The notes under the pieces are model-generated. The model saw only the letters and a program-made list of their open reading frames with translations, was not told the DNA's origin and searched no databases. From positions 10,298,768 through 10,362,767 of the forward strand of contig NC_054083.1 in assembly GCF_017562075.2 (NCBI RefSeq): DNA of 64,000 nt, read 5' to 3'. Made by a program: the position numbers and the translations under genes. The stretch's first letter is position 1; every line of letters begins with the position of its first letter. Below, in pieces: positions 54,502-64,000 of the stretch. The stretch comes from Anopheles merus. Its lineage: Eukaryota; Arthropoda; Insecta; Diptera; Culicidae.

Positions 54502-54695
54502 ATATTCTATTTGGCGTCCCGTCTTACACGGACATGCCATACCGCCGTGTATACAGGTTTTCGAGACTTAATTCATTAGCACGTAGCCGGATAGTCAATC
54601 CTTGCTAGGGGGGACGGTCCATTCTGGGCTTGAACCCATGACGGGCATGTTACTGAGTCGTTCGAGATGACGACTGTACCACGGGACCACTCCTG
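54502..54695 (-). mobile_element. tRNA-derived SINE, subfamily B, reverse orientation
   Basis: Plus-strand order TTGGCGTCCCGTCTTACACG, TTTCGAGACTTAATTCATTA, then the head GGGCTTGAACCCATGACGGG. Flanked by GTGGTCTTAG (54492-54501) and GTGGTCATAG (54696-54705), 9 of 10 identical. Confidence 0.8.
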
Positions 54696-54705
54696 GTGGT
54701 CATAG

Positions 54706-55436
54706 TTATACACATCCGTTGGGACATCCGTTCCGGGTGTGGGTTGAGGACAGGACAGTCAATATTTTCATTAACCAAATTCATACGTTTTTTACGATCA
54801 AATTACGAAACAAATCATTATTATCGCAGTAATCCTTGCTATTCACACGAAAACAGCTTCAATACTAAGTTATATTGATACTAGTTAAGGCCCGGTAAAA
54901 TCTACCGGATGTCCTCAAATTTCGAATTATTTTCAAACTCTACACGTTGCAACAACCAAAACTCCTATTTATTATTATGCTTTAATGCATTTATGGTGAC
55001 AAATGTGTTAACCTTGTAACTTCCTGGACAGTTCTTACTGTACTTTGCAGAACCGTTAAATATCGATGAGGCTACTTTTGAGCCAAGTAACGCAATTTTG
55101 TAATTTTCAAACTGATACGTTCCATGCCTCTGTTGACACAAATGTATAGTTTTTTGATTATTATTTTTCAGTAGTAACCTCAACAACGTGTTCATTGAAT
55201 AACGTATTGATGTGCAGTGGTTTAAAAAATTAGGGTGCCGCTAATAAATATACAACATGTTTAGATCCAATCCCAATTACGTATCTAAAACATACGATTT
55301 TTGAAATGCTCACTTTTGCTTCAATCCACTTTGTGTTTTTTGTGCCCCTTAACTGTAAGATTGAACTATAAAAATATGATATCGCACATGGTTCGAATTC
55401 CATTTCTACTCTTTTTTTCGATTTATGTTTCATACG
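54706..55436. other. Unassigned sequence
   Basis: No feature recognised. Confidence 0.4.
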
Positions 55437-55439
55437 TTA

Positions 55440-55792
55440 AGGCCGGGCTACATTGATCGTACTCCGTAGTGTAATTTTTATGAACGCGTACGCCATCTAG
55501 CAGCGGCGGGTTGAAGCTAGATGCTGACATAATTTATCTGTCAAAAAACCTTTTGGGTCGAGGAGGCTATAATTTTACCCAATGATGGATAGAGATTAGA
55601 AGATGGGGAAAAATGTTGCCAAGCGCTTTGTATGAATGACGATTTGTCCAACAACAACAATTAACGGCCTACTTTGTTGCAATTTATGGACGTTTATCAA
55701 CATTTCCGACATCTAGCTTGCGCTGGTCGCCGCCAGATGCGCTAGTGAATATAAAAATTACACTTGCGAGTACGATCAATGTAGCCCGGCCT
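55440..55792 (+). mobile_element. TTA-flanked MITE (AGGCCGGGCTACATTG), copy 1
   Basis: Ends AGGCCGGGCTACATTGATCG / CGATCAATGTAGCCCGGCCT, TTA at 55437-55439 and 55793-55795. A 3-bp TTA site and these ends suggest a PIF/Harbinger relative (inference). Contains CATCTAGC and GCGCATCTGGCG-type words near each end. Confidence 0.85.
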
Positions 55793-55817
55793 TTAGGTAA
55801 TAAGTAATAGATTCTTA

Positions 55818-56244
55818 AGGCCGGGCTACATTGATCGTACTCGCAAGTGTAATTTTTATTTTCACTAGCGCATCTGGCGACGACCAGCGCAAGCTAGATG
55901 TCGGTATAATTTATGTGTCAAAATTATTCATACTTGGTGTCTCATCAAGTTTCAACCAGCCTACCTGTTTGCCGTAGGAAATGTTGATAAACGTCCACAA
56001 ATTGCAACAAAGTAGGTCGTTAATTGTTGTTGTTGGACAAATCGTCATTCGTACAAAGCGCTGGGCAACATTTCTCCGCATCTTCCATTCTCTATCCATC
56101 ATTGGGTAAAATTATAGCCTCCTCGACCCTAAACCTTTTTTGACAGATAAATTATGCCAGCATCTAGCTTCAACCCGCCGCCGCTAGATGGCGTACGCGT
56201 TCACAAAAATTACACTACGGAGTACGATCAATGTAGCCCGGCCT
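55818..56244 (-). mobile_element. TTA-flanked MITE, copy 2, inverted
   Basis: Same ends and interior as copy 1 but reversed (its right end ACTACGGAGTACGATCAATG equals the left end of copy 1). TTA at 55815-55817 and 56245-56247. Only 25 bp separate the two copies, so they form a large hairpin. Confidence 0.85.
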
Positions 56245-56424
56245 TTAGAACATTTTCAATGTAAATTTTCCCGGTCGCAAATTTCAAAAAGGTTTCCAAA
56301 AACGCCAAAATGTCATTTTATTATCCTGAAACTGGTTTTGATGTATTGAATGGAATTTGTATTTGTGTATGAGACAATTGTTATTGTTGCGCCAAATATC
56401 AAATTTTAATAGTGAACATATACC

Positions 56425-56855
56425 CACCGACAAACCGACGTGACACTGGTGTTACAAAAGTGTCCCACACGAAAGTACTGTCATTTACCAGTGAGGCGAA
56501 CACTTCTGTCAAAGTAAGCTCTGTTCATTGCTGCTTCGATGCAAACAACTTTTCTAAATACAAATGGCGAAGGAAGTGTGAGGCAAGATTTTGTGATAAT
56601 TATTGGACAAAACACCCAGGAAAATCATTTTATAAGTTTCTCAATCAATACAAAAGATGTGAGAAGTACATAAAACAATACGCATTGGAATTTGCGAAGA
56701 AAAACAAAAAGGGGATTTAGCAATTTCTTCTCTGTGTCAGTGTAGTAAGCGAATCATTATAGAGATGGCGCTAGTGTTTAACGTATTTTCATTTGAAATA
56801 AGGAGACAACTTTGGAAGCTTATTTTGTTCGAAGTGTCATGTCGGTTTGTCGGTG
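56425..56855 (+). mobile_element. P-element-like 431-bp MITE with THAP relic, copy 2
   Basis: Ends CACCGACAAACCGACGTGAC / GTCATGTCGGTTTGTCGGTG, flanked by the 7-bp duplication ATATACC (56418-56424, 56856-56862). A plus frame reads RRKCEARFCDNYWTKHPGKS with FYKFLNQYKRC, which looks like a THAP finger (C-x4-C, ...HPG.SF..F) such as begins P transposases. It ends KKNKKGI at a stop near 56718. No ATG begins the finger in frame; ATGGCGAAGG just before it is one base out of frame. Same length as 32761-33191. Confidence 0.85.
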
Positions 56856-56862
56856 ATATACC

Positions 56863-57134
56863 CTCATATAACCATTTCAAATGTGTAGTTCTCATATTCC
56901 GATCTATACTGTTATAGAAAAGAATCGTTCAACACTGTTATAGCCTTTCTTGATCAATTAACTAAATTTGCGTTTACTTGTAAACTACTTGATTTACTCT
57001 TCCCGCCCCACATTTTTCAGATTTTGCTTCTAGTTTGACGTGTACTTAATTATAACGTGATTGTTCTTAATCAACACCATAGTACGGTGATAGCATCACA
57101 TGGTAGATATCGCCATCACTCTTGATAGATACAG
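56863..57134. other. Unassigned sequence
   Basis: No feature recognised. Confidence 0.4.
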
Positions 57135-57537
57135 TCAGAATTTTTTCAGCCCTCTTGGGCACGTTACAGTAAGCATAGTTTCATTGTGGATCATTCTGCA
57201 GTTGATGCTGATCCGGCTGAACGCAGTGCGCACGGTTGTCTCACCTAACGCGCAGTATATTGCAGTCATGTTGCGCAATGAACCATCTCTCCTTTTAGTG
57301 CTTTGATCCGGGAGGACATCCTCAAATAAGTAGTTCTTATTCGTTACAATTTGCCCGCACGCGAGCAAATCGTTACAAATTCAATTTTAACTTTCAAGCC
57401 ATCAACATCTGCCACTTTCTTGCTCGGAATTTCAGCAAGGCTTTTTAGCATATGGCCGCTTAGGGTCTCTCGACTACATCCGCCTCTTATTGTCATGCGT
57501 TTTCCTTGTCCCGACTTAGCCAATATTGCGGAGTAGT
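57135..57537 (-). pseudogene. Unidentified protein relic
   Basis: Two overlapping minus-strand frames read like one protein with a frameshift: GGCSRETLSGHMLKSLAEIP, SKKVADVDGLKVKIEFVTIC, then FEDVLPDQSTKRRDGSLRNM, TAIYCALGETTVRTAFSRIS. I do not recognise the family. The right side is cut by the SINE target site at 57538. It could be a host-gene or transposon fragment. Confidence 0.3.
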
Positions 57538-57703
57538 AGATTTGAGGGAGTAGTAGATTTGGGGCGGTCCCGTGGTACTTGGTCATCACCTCGAACGACT
57601 CAATAACATGCCCGTCATGGGTTCAAGCCCATGGACCGTCCCCTTATAGCAAGGATTGAATATCCAGCTACGTGGTAATGAATTAAGTCTCGAAAGCCTA
57701 TAC

Positions 57704-58462
57704 CAGGGGTCTCCAAACTACGGCCCGCGGGCCGCATGCGGCCCTCAAGCTCATTCAATGCGGCACGCGAGGACTGGGTTAAGGTTTCATTGAACAGCTT
57801 TCTTTTCTAACTGATTTTTTTTTACTTTTGAAAGATGAATATCAAGATTCAATAAAAGAAAGCTGCAGAAATTTGATAGATTTCAATAGTATTTTCTTAT
57901 TAAAACGAGATTTGAACTTTAATTCATTCAAAGGTAGCGTTAAGGCCGCGGGGCCACGAGGCTTTCTCAAGCTGAGAAAACATTCTCAAGCACTCATTTA
58001 AGTTTCTCAAGCACTCAAAACTTGTTCTTAGACGCGAGCTCGTGGCCATCATCAATTTTTCTCACTCTGAGAAACTGATAAAGCCACTCAAGTTTTATTT
58101 GGAGCTTTAAATAGAAAATATGTTTTTGATCGCATGTTTTTTTAAACTGTTTCAATTATAAATATTGAATACATTTTCCAAAGTGGTTATCGAAAAAGAA
58201 ATAGCACAATTGCTTATATTTCAGGTAGCCGATCGCTGCATCGTCAACTTTCTCAAAGAATCTCAAAGATTCTCAAAGATTCTCAAAACCAATTTTGTTC
58301 CGATTCGACAAACGCTGAGAACGGGGATTTCCCAAAAGCACTCATGATTGCTTGAGAAAATGAGTGTTGAGAATCCCCATGGCCCCGCGGCCTAAAATGG
58401 CCCTCAACAAGGTTGATTGGGAAGCAATGCGGCCCGCGAACTGAAAAGTTTGGAGACCCCTG
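57704..58462. mobile_element. hAT MITE (CAGGGGTCTCCAAAC ends), nested in a SINE
   Basis: CAGGGGTCTCCAAACTACGG / AAGTTTGGAGACCCCTG, flanked by the 8-bp duplication GCCTATAC (57696-57703, 58463-58470). It is longer than its sister (46770-47082) because of a third element at 57944-58392. Confidence 0.92.
57944..58392. mobile_element. TAA-flanked element (GGCCGCGGGGCCA ends), innermost
   Basis: GGCCGCGGGGCCACGAG / CCATGGCCCCGCGGCC, TAA at 57941-57943 and 58393-58395. The sister hAT at 46770 shows the nearly empty site. Many TTCTCAAGC / GCTTGAGAA and AAAGATTCTC words occur inside. A 3-bp TAA site is compatible with PIF/Harbinger. Confidence 0.85.
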
Positions 58463-58793
58463 GCCTATACTATACGGCATGTCCGCATAGGATGTTACGC
58501 CAAATAGAAGAAGATTTGAGGGAGTGTACATGTTCGACGTCCTGGGTATAGCGACGTCCTGGGTATATATTCTGTACCACACTTATCTGCTGATGACGAC
58601 GGTGTATGTAGTATTCGAGATGCTTAAGCACCAATAATGAGTATGATTGGCTTTATTAACGATTCAATGAATTGGAATATCAACCATTTCACAATTAAGC
58701 TATTTTGCATTAATAATGGGAAGAGGTATGAGAAGGGACACGTTATCATCAGGTGGCTATTTTGCAACTTTAATTATTTTAAAAAAATCATTA

Positions 58794-59115
58794 AGGCCGG
58801 GCTACATTGATCGTACTCTCTGGTGTAATATCAATTTTCACTAGCGCATCTGGCGGCGGCTGGAGGAAGCTTTTTTGGTCGTCGAGTAGTTTTTACATCG
58901 TTTTTTGATGCGAAAATGGCTGAAATACTTGCACAACATATTTATCTATCAATTGCATAGCTTTTACAGTCCAGTTTAAGTAATAAACACGGAAAAATAA
59001 CATATTTTCTGAAGCGGCTACAAATTGTTTTGCAAAATGCTTCGGTCAGCCGCCGCCAGATGCGCTAGTGAAAATTGAAATTACACCAGAAAGTACGATC
59101 AATGTAGCCCGGCCT
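58794..59115. mobile_element. TTA-flanked MITE (AGGCCGGGCTACATTG), copy 3
   Basis: 322 bp, same ends as copies at 55440 and 55818, TTA at 58791-58793 and 59116-59118. The interior is inverted-repetitive (CACTAGCGCATCTGGCGGCG / CGCCGCCAGATGCGCTAGTG). Confidence 0.85.
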
Positions 59116-59118
59116 TTA

Positions 59119-59651
59119 TATCCAATACCATGTGATTTCAAATCGGTTTGTGTAAACAAAAAATCTAAGTAACCATTGCCCTCATTACCCGCGTGCTGGC
59201 AGTGTGGCATGGAGCAAGTCCTTTCGCAGCAACGCGCGTTGCTAAGAGAGCTCTGCTCTCACCGCTTTCTCTCTCTCGCTGAATGTTTACTCTCACGTCA
59301 TTGTGGCGATTTTCGATTTTATATATAGTGAGATTATACACTGTTTTGAGGCATCTTTGTTTACCACCACTATAGACGACTACAGGAACCATACCACAAT
59401 TATAGGTACAACGAAGCAGTCACAAAAATATGTATTTTCCCATAAAATTGATGTGTTTCATCGTAAAAATGGTTGTGATTGCGAAGATAAGATATATTCC
59501 AATTTCTATGTGTTAAATTATTCATGAATTTACCTTCCTGACAAATTGCACCATTATTTGTATATTTACCCTATATTTTGTTAATACAGGTGCTAGGGAC
59601 TGATAGCATTTACTGATAATGAAACTCGGAGGAGCTATAGATGGTTTAAGG
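59119..59651. other. Unassigned sequence
   Basis: 59210-59290 has CGCGCGTTGC and GAGAGCTCTGCTCTC palindromic words; no gene recognised. Confidence 0.4.
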
Positions 59652-59725
59652 CAGCTGTGTCAAACTCATTTCATCAGAAGGCCACAAGTACAGATTTTCA
59701 GTGATTCGCGGGCCGCAAAGTTGAG
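59652..59725 (+). mobile_element. Solo hAT terminus (CAGCTGTGTCAAACTC)
   Basis: CAGCTGTGTCAAACTCATTT and CGCGGGCCGCAAAGTTGAG resemble Charlie-like hAT ends. No partner end seen. Confidence 0.5.
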
Positions 59726-60251
59726 AATAAAAAATATACCTCAATATTTAAATAAAATACTGTAAAATCATTACTGTTGATGATGATGAGTCCCACCTCT
59801 TTCTCCAACATAGGTTTGAGAAGGACGGACGTATCTTTACGATAATATTACTCTGATAGGTATAATAAAATATTTTGTACGACTTATCAGAACACAACTG
59901 CAACATGCATATGGCCAGTTCCACTAGTGCCAATGATTGGCTCTAGGGCACTACCTTCCGAAGCAGGTGAACCTAATGTATTGTATGTGGAATTTGCCAC
60001 TTACAATCATCGATGAGTGAATCCTGTTGTGACCTCCCAGACCGTGTGCAAATCGTTAATTCCCCCAAATAGATCCCGAATATCCACTTGTACGCGCGCG
60101 TGTCTCAAACCTGTGTTGAATCTTTCTTATATTTTTTCTAATTTTAATTAGTATATAAAGAAAAATCTTATCAGCATCATAAAGATCGTGATGACAACTG
60201 CAGTTACATGGGACATCTACACATATTTCATTGTTAAACAAATACACAGGT
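59726..60251. other. Unassigned sequence
   Basis: No feature recognised. Confidence 0.4.
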
Positions 60252-60306
60252 ACAGGTAGGCCTTGACCGACAACTGTTGTTGTGCTAATGAAGAAGATGA
60301 AGAAGA
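60252..60306 (+). mobile_element. SINE subfamily A, 3' end only
   Basis: AGGTAGGCCTTGACCGACAA and GTTGTTGTGCTAATGAAGAA followed by GATGAAGAAGAA match the 3' end of the SINE at 23969. Confidence 0.7.
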
Positions 60307-60949
60307 AACAAATTGACTTTTTGTACTCCTTGCTTCAAATCTGGAATCGTTCCTTATTTAAAACTGTGTGATGTTAGTTTTCATTGTGCTCTTTAAAAAA
60401 AATGTTTGATATACTTTTAAAGTCACATGCTATTTCTTTTATCCTTATTATTGAAATAGGATATTTTTCATTTGTCGCGTTTTCACACGGCAGTGCTGTT
60501 AGAAAATATCGCTCAACCATACTTTTTCACTGAGGTAGAGGAAATCTAACTGCCTGTTGCGAATCTTTTTGTAAGCAATCTGAGCTATCCATTGCTGGAT
60601 GCATAACAAATAATATGTGCCTGTAATTTTTTTACAGTTTAAGAGAAAAAATGTTAAGGCTTGTGTAAGATATAGAGTGTCTAAGTAGATTATGACGATC
60701 GCTGTGCGCTGCTAGGCCTTCAGTCACTGAAGCAACACAATTTCAACGCCCAAAGATTGTTTGTTGAATCGCCGATGCTACTTTCCGGGCTGAATTTTTA
60801 CGTACCATTGCGATCTCTCCGTGCCAGGTGCTTGAGGGTAATGCTTGACGTAGAGAATCTCCGAACTCTGATCCCTTTTTACGTATGTGTCGTGAATTTA
60901 ACGCCGTTTGTGATAGTGTGATTATTAACTGAATTTGTGCCGTGCCGCC
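60307..60949. other. Unassigned sequence
   Basis: No feature recognised. Confidence 0.4.
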
Positions 60950-61065
60950 TACTTTTTATTAATTTATTTCTCGCCGTTTAAGTTAATGTTTACTTGTTTA
61001 CGTTACTTGTAACCCCACTTCGAGAGGGCCATAAAAGGCCCGTTGAATTTAAATAAAGAAATATC
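60950..61065 (+). mobile_element. Possible LINE 3' end
   Basis: A GGGCCATAAAAGGCCC hairpin followed by GTTGAATTTAAATAAAGAAA looks like a LINE or polyadenylated 3' end. No coding sequence precedes it; weak call. Confidence 0.35.
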
Positions 61066-61396
61066 AATTATCAAATATAGCCCTTGATTTTAGGACCTTG
61101 ATTTTCCGCAGCGGAAAATCGTTCGGAAATTTTCGGGGATGGCGGAGAAGTTACCTTTCGATTGAAGATATATATTGCTTATATCTTGATCGGTTATACT
61201 GACGGTATGCATGTATTGCGTTGTTACGATTTTCCCTAGTGATATTACTTCTCATAAAACGGTGTCGACTAATGGCTTTGTTTGGAGGAGGATGTTAAGC
61301 CTGTTATTACTCCATGCTCCATGCGTTTCTGATGCATAATTGTCGTACAGGATTGTAGAGCATCTTTCATAAAAATCGTAGGCATGACCAGCGACG

Positions 61397-62690
61397 TCAA
61401 CAGATGGAAAGTTGGAGCAATAAAAAGTAGAACCGAATAGAGTTATTCTTTCCTCCAGTTCGCCGATAATAGCCTTGAATAATTTTATCGTTGTGTGTTG
61501 CTTGGATGAGAGCCAGACGCATGAGGATCATAGTGATGTATTGACCATTCGAGTGCAGGATGATAATTGTCGAGCTTGAGCAGGGCCGGTTCAGATTTAG
61601 ACACGACAGAACAGATCTCAGCGGCGTTGGAATTAGCAAAAATTAGATTGAGTTGTCGGTCCATGGAATTTCTAACGTTGCTTAATTCATAAAGGCCGTT
61701 TGCTGCCATACCATCGATGAAAATATGATTATTTCGAGACTTAGATGACGGTTTATAGTACATGAATGTGAAGCGCAATGGTACATCCTCGACATCGACT
61801 GGATTGGGTGCGGGCCACGTAATGTCCCTTTTGTTAAAATCTCCAGCGACAAATAGGAGATCGTTATCTCTCATGCGGGATGAAATTTCGCGTATACTGT
61901 ACTGATCGTCGTTGAATAACTCATTGTTTATGTTATTTCCAACCAGGTTTCAGTTAATATTACGATTTTGTATTCAGTTTCTGAAAGTACTAGTCTCAGA
62001 TCAGTCAGTATTATACGCAAGCATCGAACATGTTGGTAATACATCGGTAGCTATGTTGTTGTTTTGTTGTTGATATTCAATTGCTATTCATCTGCCGGAC
62101 CGGCTTGCGCAGAATCATCAATCCGTTTAGTGTAACCTCGTCGCGGTCTTTTTTTAAGAGCGGCTAAGCATTCAGGAGGAGATCTGGTTGGTGTAGTGGT
62201 GACAAGCATTCGCTCGTTGAGATCCTGCTGTGGTTCAGTTGTAAACAAACCTGCATCTGTAGTGGTCATAGCAGGAGTGGAAATCGGAACAGGCTCCGAG
62301 TGCATATCTGTAGTGGTGGTTGATACCGGTGCGTTTATTCCGGACCATGAGAGAGGATTGCGATAGCTGTCTGCAGCGAGAGTGGCAGGGTGATCATATG
62401 TGAGTTGATGTATCGAGTTAGTATCGATGACGGCGCGTGTATTGGGATTTTATTGTTATTGTTCCGGTAGTCACGAAATTCTCGGTGTGTTAGAGCGGAG
62501 GACCATGTCTCAGGTGATAGAGCCTTACTGCGTAAAGTGGCCGGTATGCCCACTTTGAATGAGATGAATGAGAGTGTACAAATGTTAGCGCCTAAATTCG
62601 TCAAACGGTGAACAAACACATACGATCGCGTACGATCCCGCTTGTCAAGCGCTAAACGTACTAGCACCACATAACAAATTTGCTCAGTAG
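61397..62690 (-). pseudogene. CR1-like LINE: ORF1 end and deleted endonuclease
   Basis: ORF1 (62335-62670) has LSPETWSSALTHREFRDYRN, parallel to the LINE fragment at 38864-39173. A Thr/Pro-rich stretch (62084-62305) ends ORF1. ORF2 begins YYQHVRCLRIILTDLRLVL with YKIVILTETWLE, then jumps, by deletion of the middle of the endonuclease, to DNDLLFVAGDFNKRDITWPA, RQLNLIFANSNAAEICSVV and LDNYHPALEW (expected DHxP changed to NYHP). Stops and frameshifts throughout. The 3' part with RT is absent. Confidence 0.75.
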
Positions 62691-62715
62691 TAACTGATAG
62701 AGAAATCGTGTAAAG

Positions 62716-62790
62716 CAGCGGTCGGCAAACTTTTGAGACAACGGGCCAAATTTAGTAAATGATCTAAAGCCGCGGGCCTGGAGAATGCGG
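62716..62790 (+). mobile_element. Solo hAT terminus (CAGCGGTCGGCAAAC)
   Basis: CAGCGGTCGGCAAACTTTTG, ACGGGCCAAATTT and GCCGCGGGCCTGGAG are typical of Charlie-like hAT ends. No matching right end before the SINE at 62970. Confidence 0.55.
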
Positions 62791-62969
62791 TTTTTCTATT
62801 ATTATGATTAATTATTACATTCTAAAATTTTAGAAACAAAATAATTGGTTAATGATATCAAGCAATGTGATTGGTATTATTGCTGTTTTCCTATAATTGT
62901 GTCATCCAAGCATGGTTCAAAATTGATATAACCTACTTATAACAATTTTTTTAATGTACAAAAATATAA

Positions 62970-63178
62970 TTAAGCCGGTCTCATGGTACAGTCGTCAACT
63001 CGTACGACTTAACAACATGCCCGTCATGGGTTCAAACCCCAAATAGACCGTGCCGCCATACGTAGGACTGACTATCCTGCTATGGGGGGAAATCAATAAG
63101 TCACTGAAAGCCAACCCCACAAGTGTGTTGGCAGGCCTTGACCGGCATCGGTTGTTGAGCCAAACAAGAAGAAGAAGA
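62970..63178 (+). mobile_element. tRNA-derived SINE, subfamily A
   Basis: Nearly identical to 23969-24182 (GGGTTCAAACCCC B-box, GAAGAAGAAG tail). Flanked by ACAAAAATATAA, 12 bp perfect (62958-62969, 63179-63190). Confidence 0.92.
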
Positions 63179-63190
63179 ACAAAAATATAA

Positions 63191-64000
63191 ATCATAAAAT
63201 TTCGTATGCGACCTTCATTTCGAAAGTCTTATTGTGGTGTTAAAATAATGTTAATATTAAATAACGGTTGCATCGAAAAATGGACAACAATTGTCGATTT
63301 TTGATGGGTTTATCTTAACCCGCACTAACAAACCGTAAATTACACTTTGAGCAGTAGTATCCCATTAGTTAGCAGACAAAATTTGACACCCCTATCAGTC
63401 GAACTCGAACCATGATGGCCACAAAAGTGAATCAAAAGCGTGCGCGATCGAATAATGGCACCCCGTAGCGTCCAAAATGGACTCCGTGCAGAAGTTTTTG
63501 GACGTCGTATATACTGGTTTTTGCATTTTGGTCGCCAACATCTTTGAACTATAAGGCAACAATGAAAGCATCGAAAGAAAGCCCAGGTTCATTTATGAGA
63601 TTCCAAAAGAAGCTGAAATGAAGACAGAGGGTCAAGTAGCTACATTACTGCATTAGCTGGACCGGAATATCGATGCAACCCACCAAACAATAAAATAATA
63701 TATCCTGGGATAACCAGGGGAACATGAATCAACAGATCAGGAATTAGAAATCGCATCCACTGGCTTAGCAGAGGCAAACAATTACGCGAAAACTCAATGC
63801 AATCATTTCAGGTGAATTTCGACAGGATTTCGATACAACACCCTAGTCCGCAAACTGGTCCAACATCCGTCATCTGTGATCCATTTATTTTTTTCTACAC
63901 CAACGTGATTCAAAAACTCTATTCTAACAATTTTGTAGCAAAAACTTAGGAGGAATTGATGAAAATCGAAGGTAGAACTTAAATCATACATGTCCACCGT
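63191..64000. other. Unassigned sequence to window end
   Basis: A plus-strand stretch around 63590-63830 (YEIPKEAEMKTEGQVATLL) faintly recalls LTR-retrotransposon gag, but stops and frameshifts prevent a call. Confidence 0.35.

Larger units (their letters stand above)
57552..58511 (+). mobile_element. tRNA-derived SINE, subfamily B, carrying a nested hAT
   Basis: The SINE is split: 57552-57703 (head with CCCGTCATGGGTTCAAGCCC, then TAATGAATTAAGTCTCGAAA) and 58471-58511 (GGCATGTCCGCATAGGATGT, tail AGAAG). Flanked by AGATTTGAGGGAGT, 14 bp perfect (57538-57551, 58512-58525). The interruption is the hAT MITE 57704-58462. Confidence 0.9.

Noticed and set aside
63395..63830. Possible LTR-retrotransposon gag
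   Set aside because: The resemblance is limited to a few residues, with stops in every frame; kept only as unassigned sequence.

Overview
The window looks like transposon-saturated, AT-rich insect DNA, most likely from a dipteran and plausibly a mosquito. The grounds are the mix of P-element-like (THAP), hAT, PIF/Harbinger, pogo/Tigger, Tc1, Gypsy, BEL, Copia and I/CR1-type LINE remnants, tRNA-derived SINEs with (AAG)n tails, and predicted introns of only 53 to 66 bp. I found no rRNA or tRNA gene, no CRISPR array and no convincing host protein gene. Almost every readable protein stretch is a transposon fragment broken by stops or frameshifts. Species assignment is inference. Layout: 1-14.1 kb is a decayed I/Jockey-group LINE on the minus strand, interrupted by two related hAT insertions. 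The second (3706-11196) is the centrepiece: a 7.49 kb unit made of two almost identical hAT copies in inverted, head-to-head orientation, flanked as a whole by one 8-bp target-site duplication (GTCACAAT). Both 607-residue transposase genes are intact. To its right lie a PIF/Harbinger fragment, a GGAGCC-rich foldback element and about 300 bp of AT microsatellite. 14.9-24.5 kb holds a second, broken hAT gene, a 1.25 kb non-autonomous hAT with a SINE inside it, an unclassified inverted-repeat element, a Tigger relic, one unexplained spliced-looking ORF and another small hAT with a nested SINE. 25-33.2 kb holds a 1.77 kb non-autonomous hAT with two further elements nested in it, a split Harbinger gene and MITEs, the last a 431-bp P-like MITE that has an equal-length twin at 56.4 kb. 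33.3-39.2 kb holds P-transposase remnants, a BEL gag with part of its LTR, a Gypsy element lying inside that LTR, and a CR1-like LINE with a nested SINE. 39.2-48.3 kb holds an unclassified tandem/inverted-repeat element, an inverted MITE pair, a CR1-type LINE 3' end with a TGAAA tail, two hAT pseudogenes and a foldback MITE built of 21-bp units. 48.8-64 kb holds a Tc1-like gene split by an insertion, a Copia gag, LINE fragments, paired MITEs, and a nest in which a SINE contains a hAT MITE that contains a third element. How the parts relate: the only genes that look able to act are the two hAT transposase copies at 5231-7054 and 8027-9850. Their product would be expected to act on the shared TAGTGTTGGGT ends and the GTGCTAGCAC-type subterminal repeats. 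Everything else reads as a layered record of insertions, with target-site duplications giving relative ages. Such a nested landscape is typical of pericentromeric heterochromatin or a piRNA cluster, but nothing here proves that.
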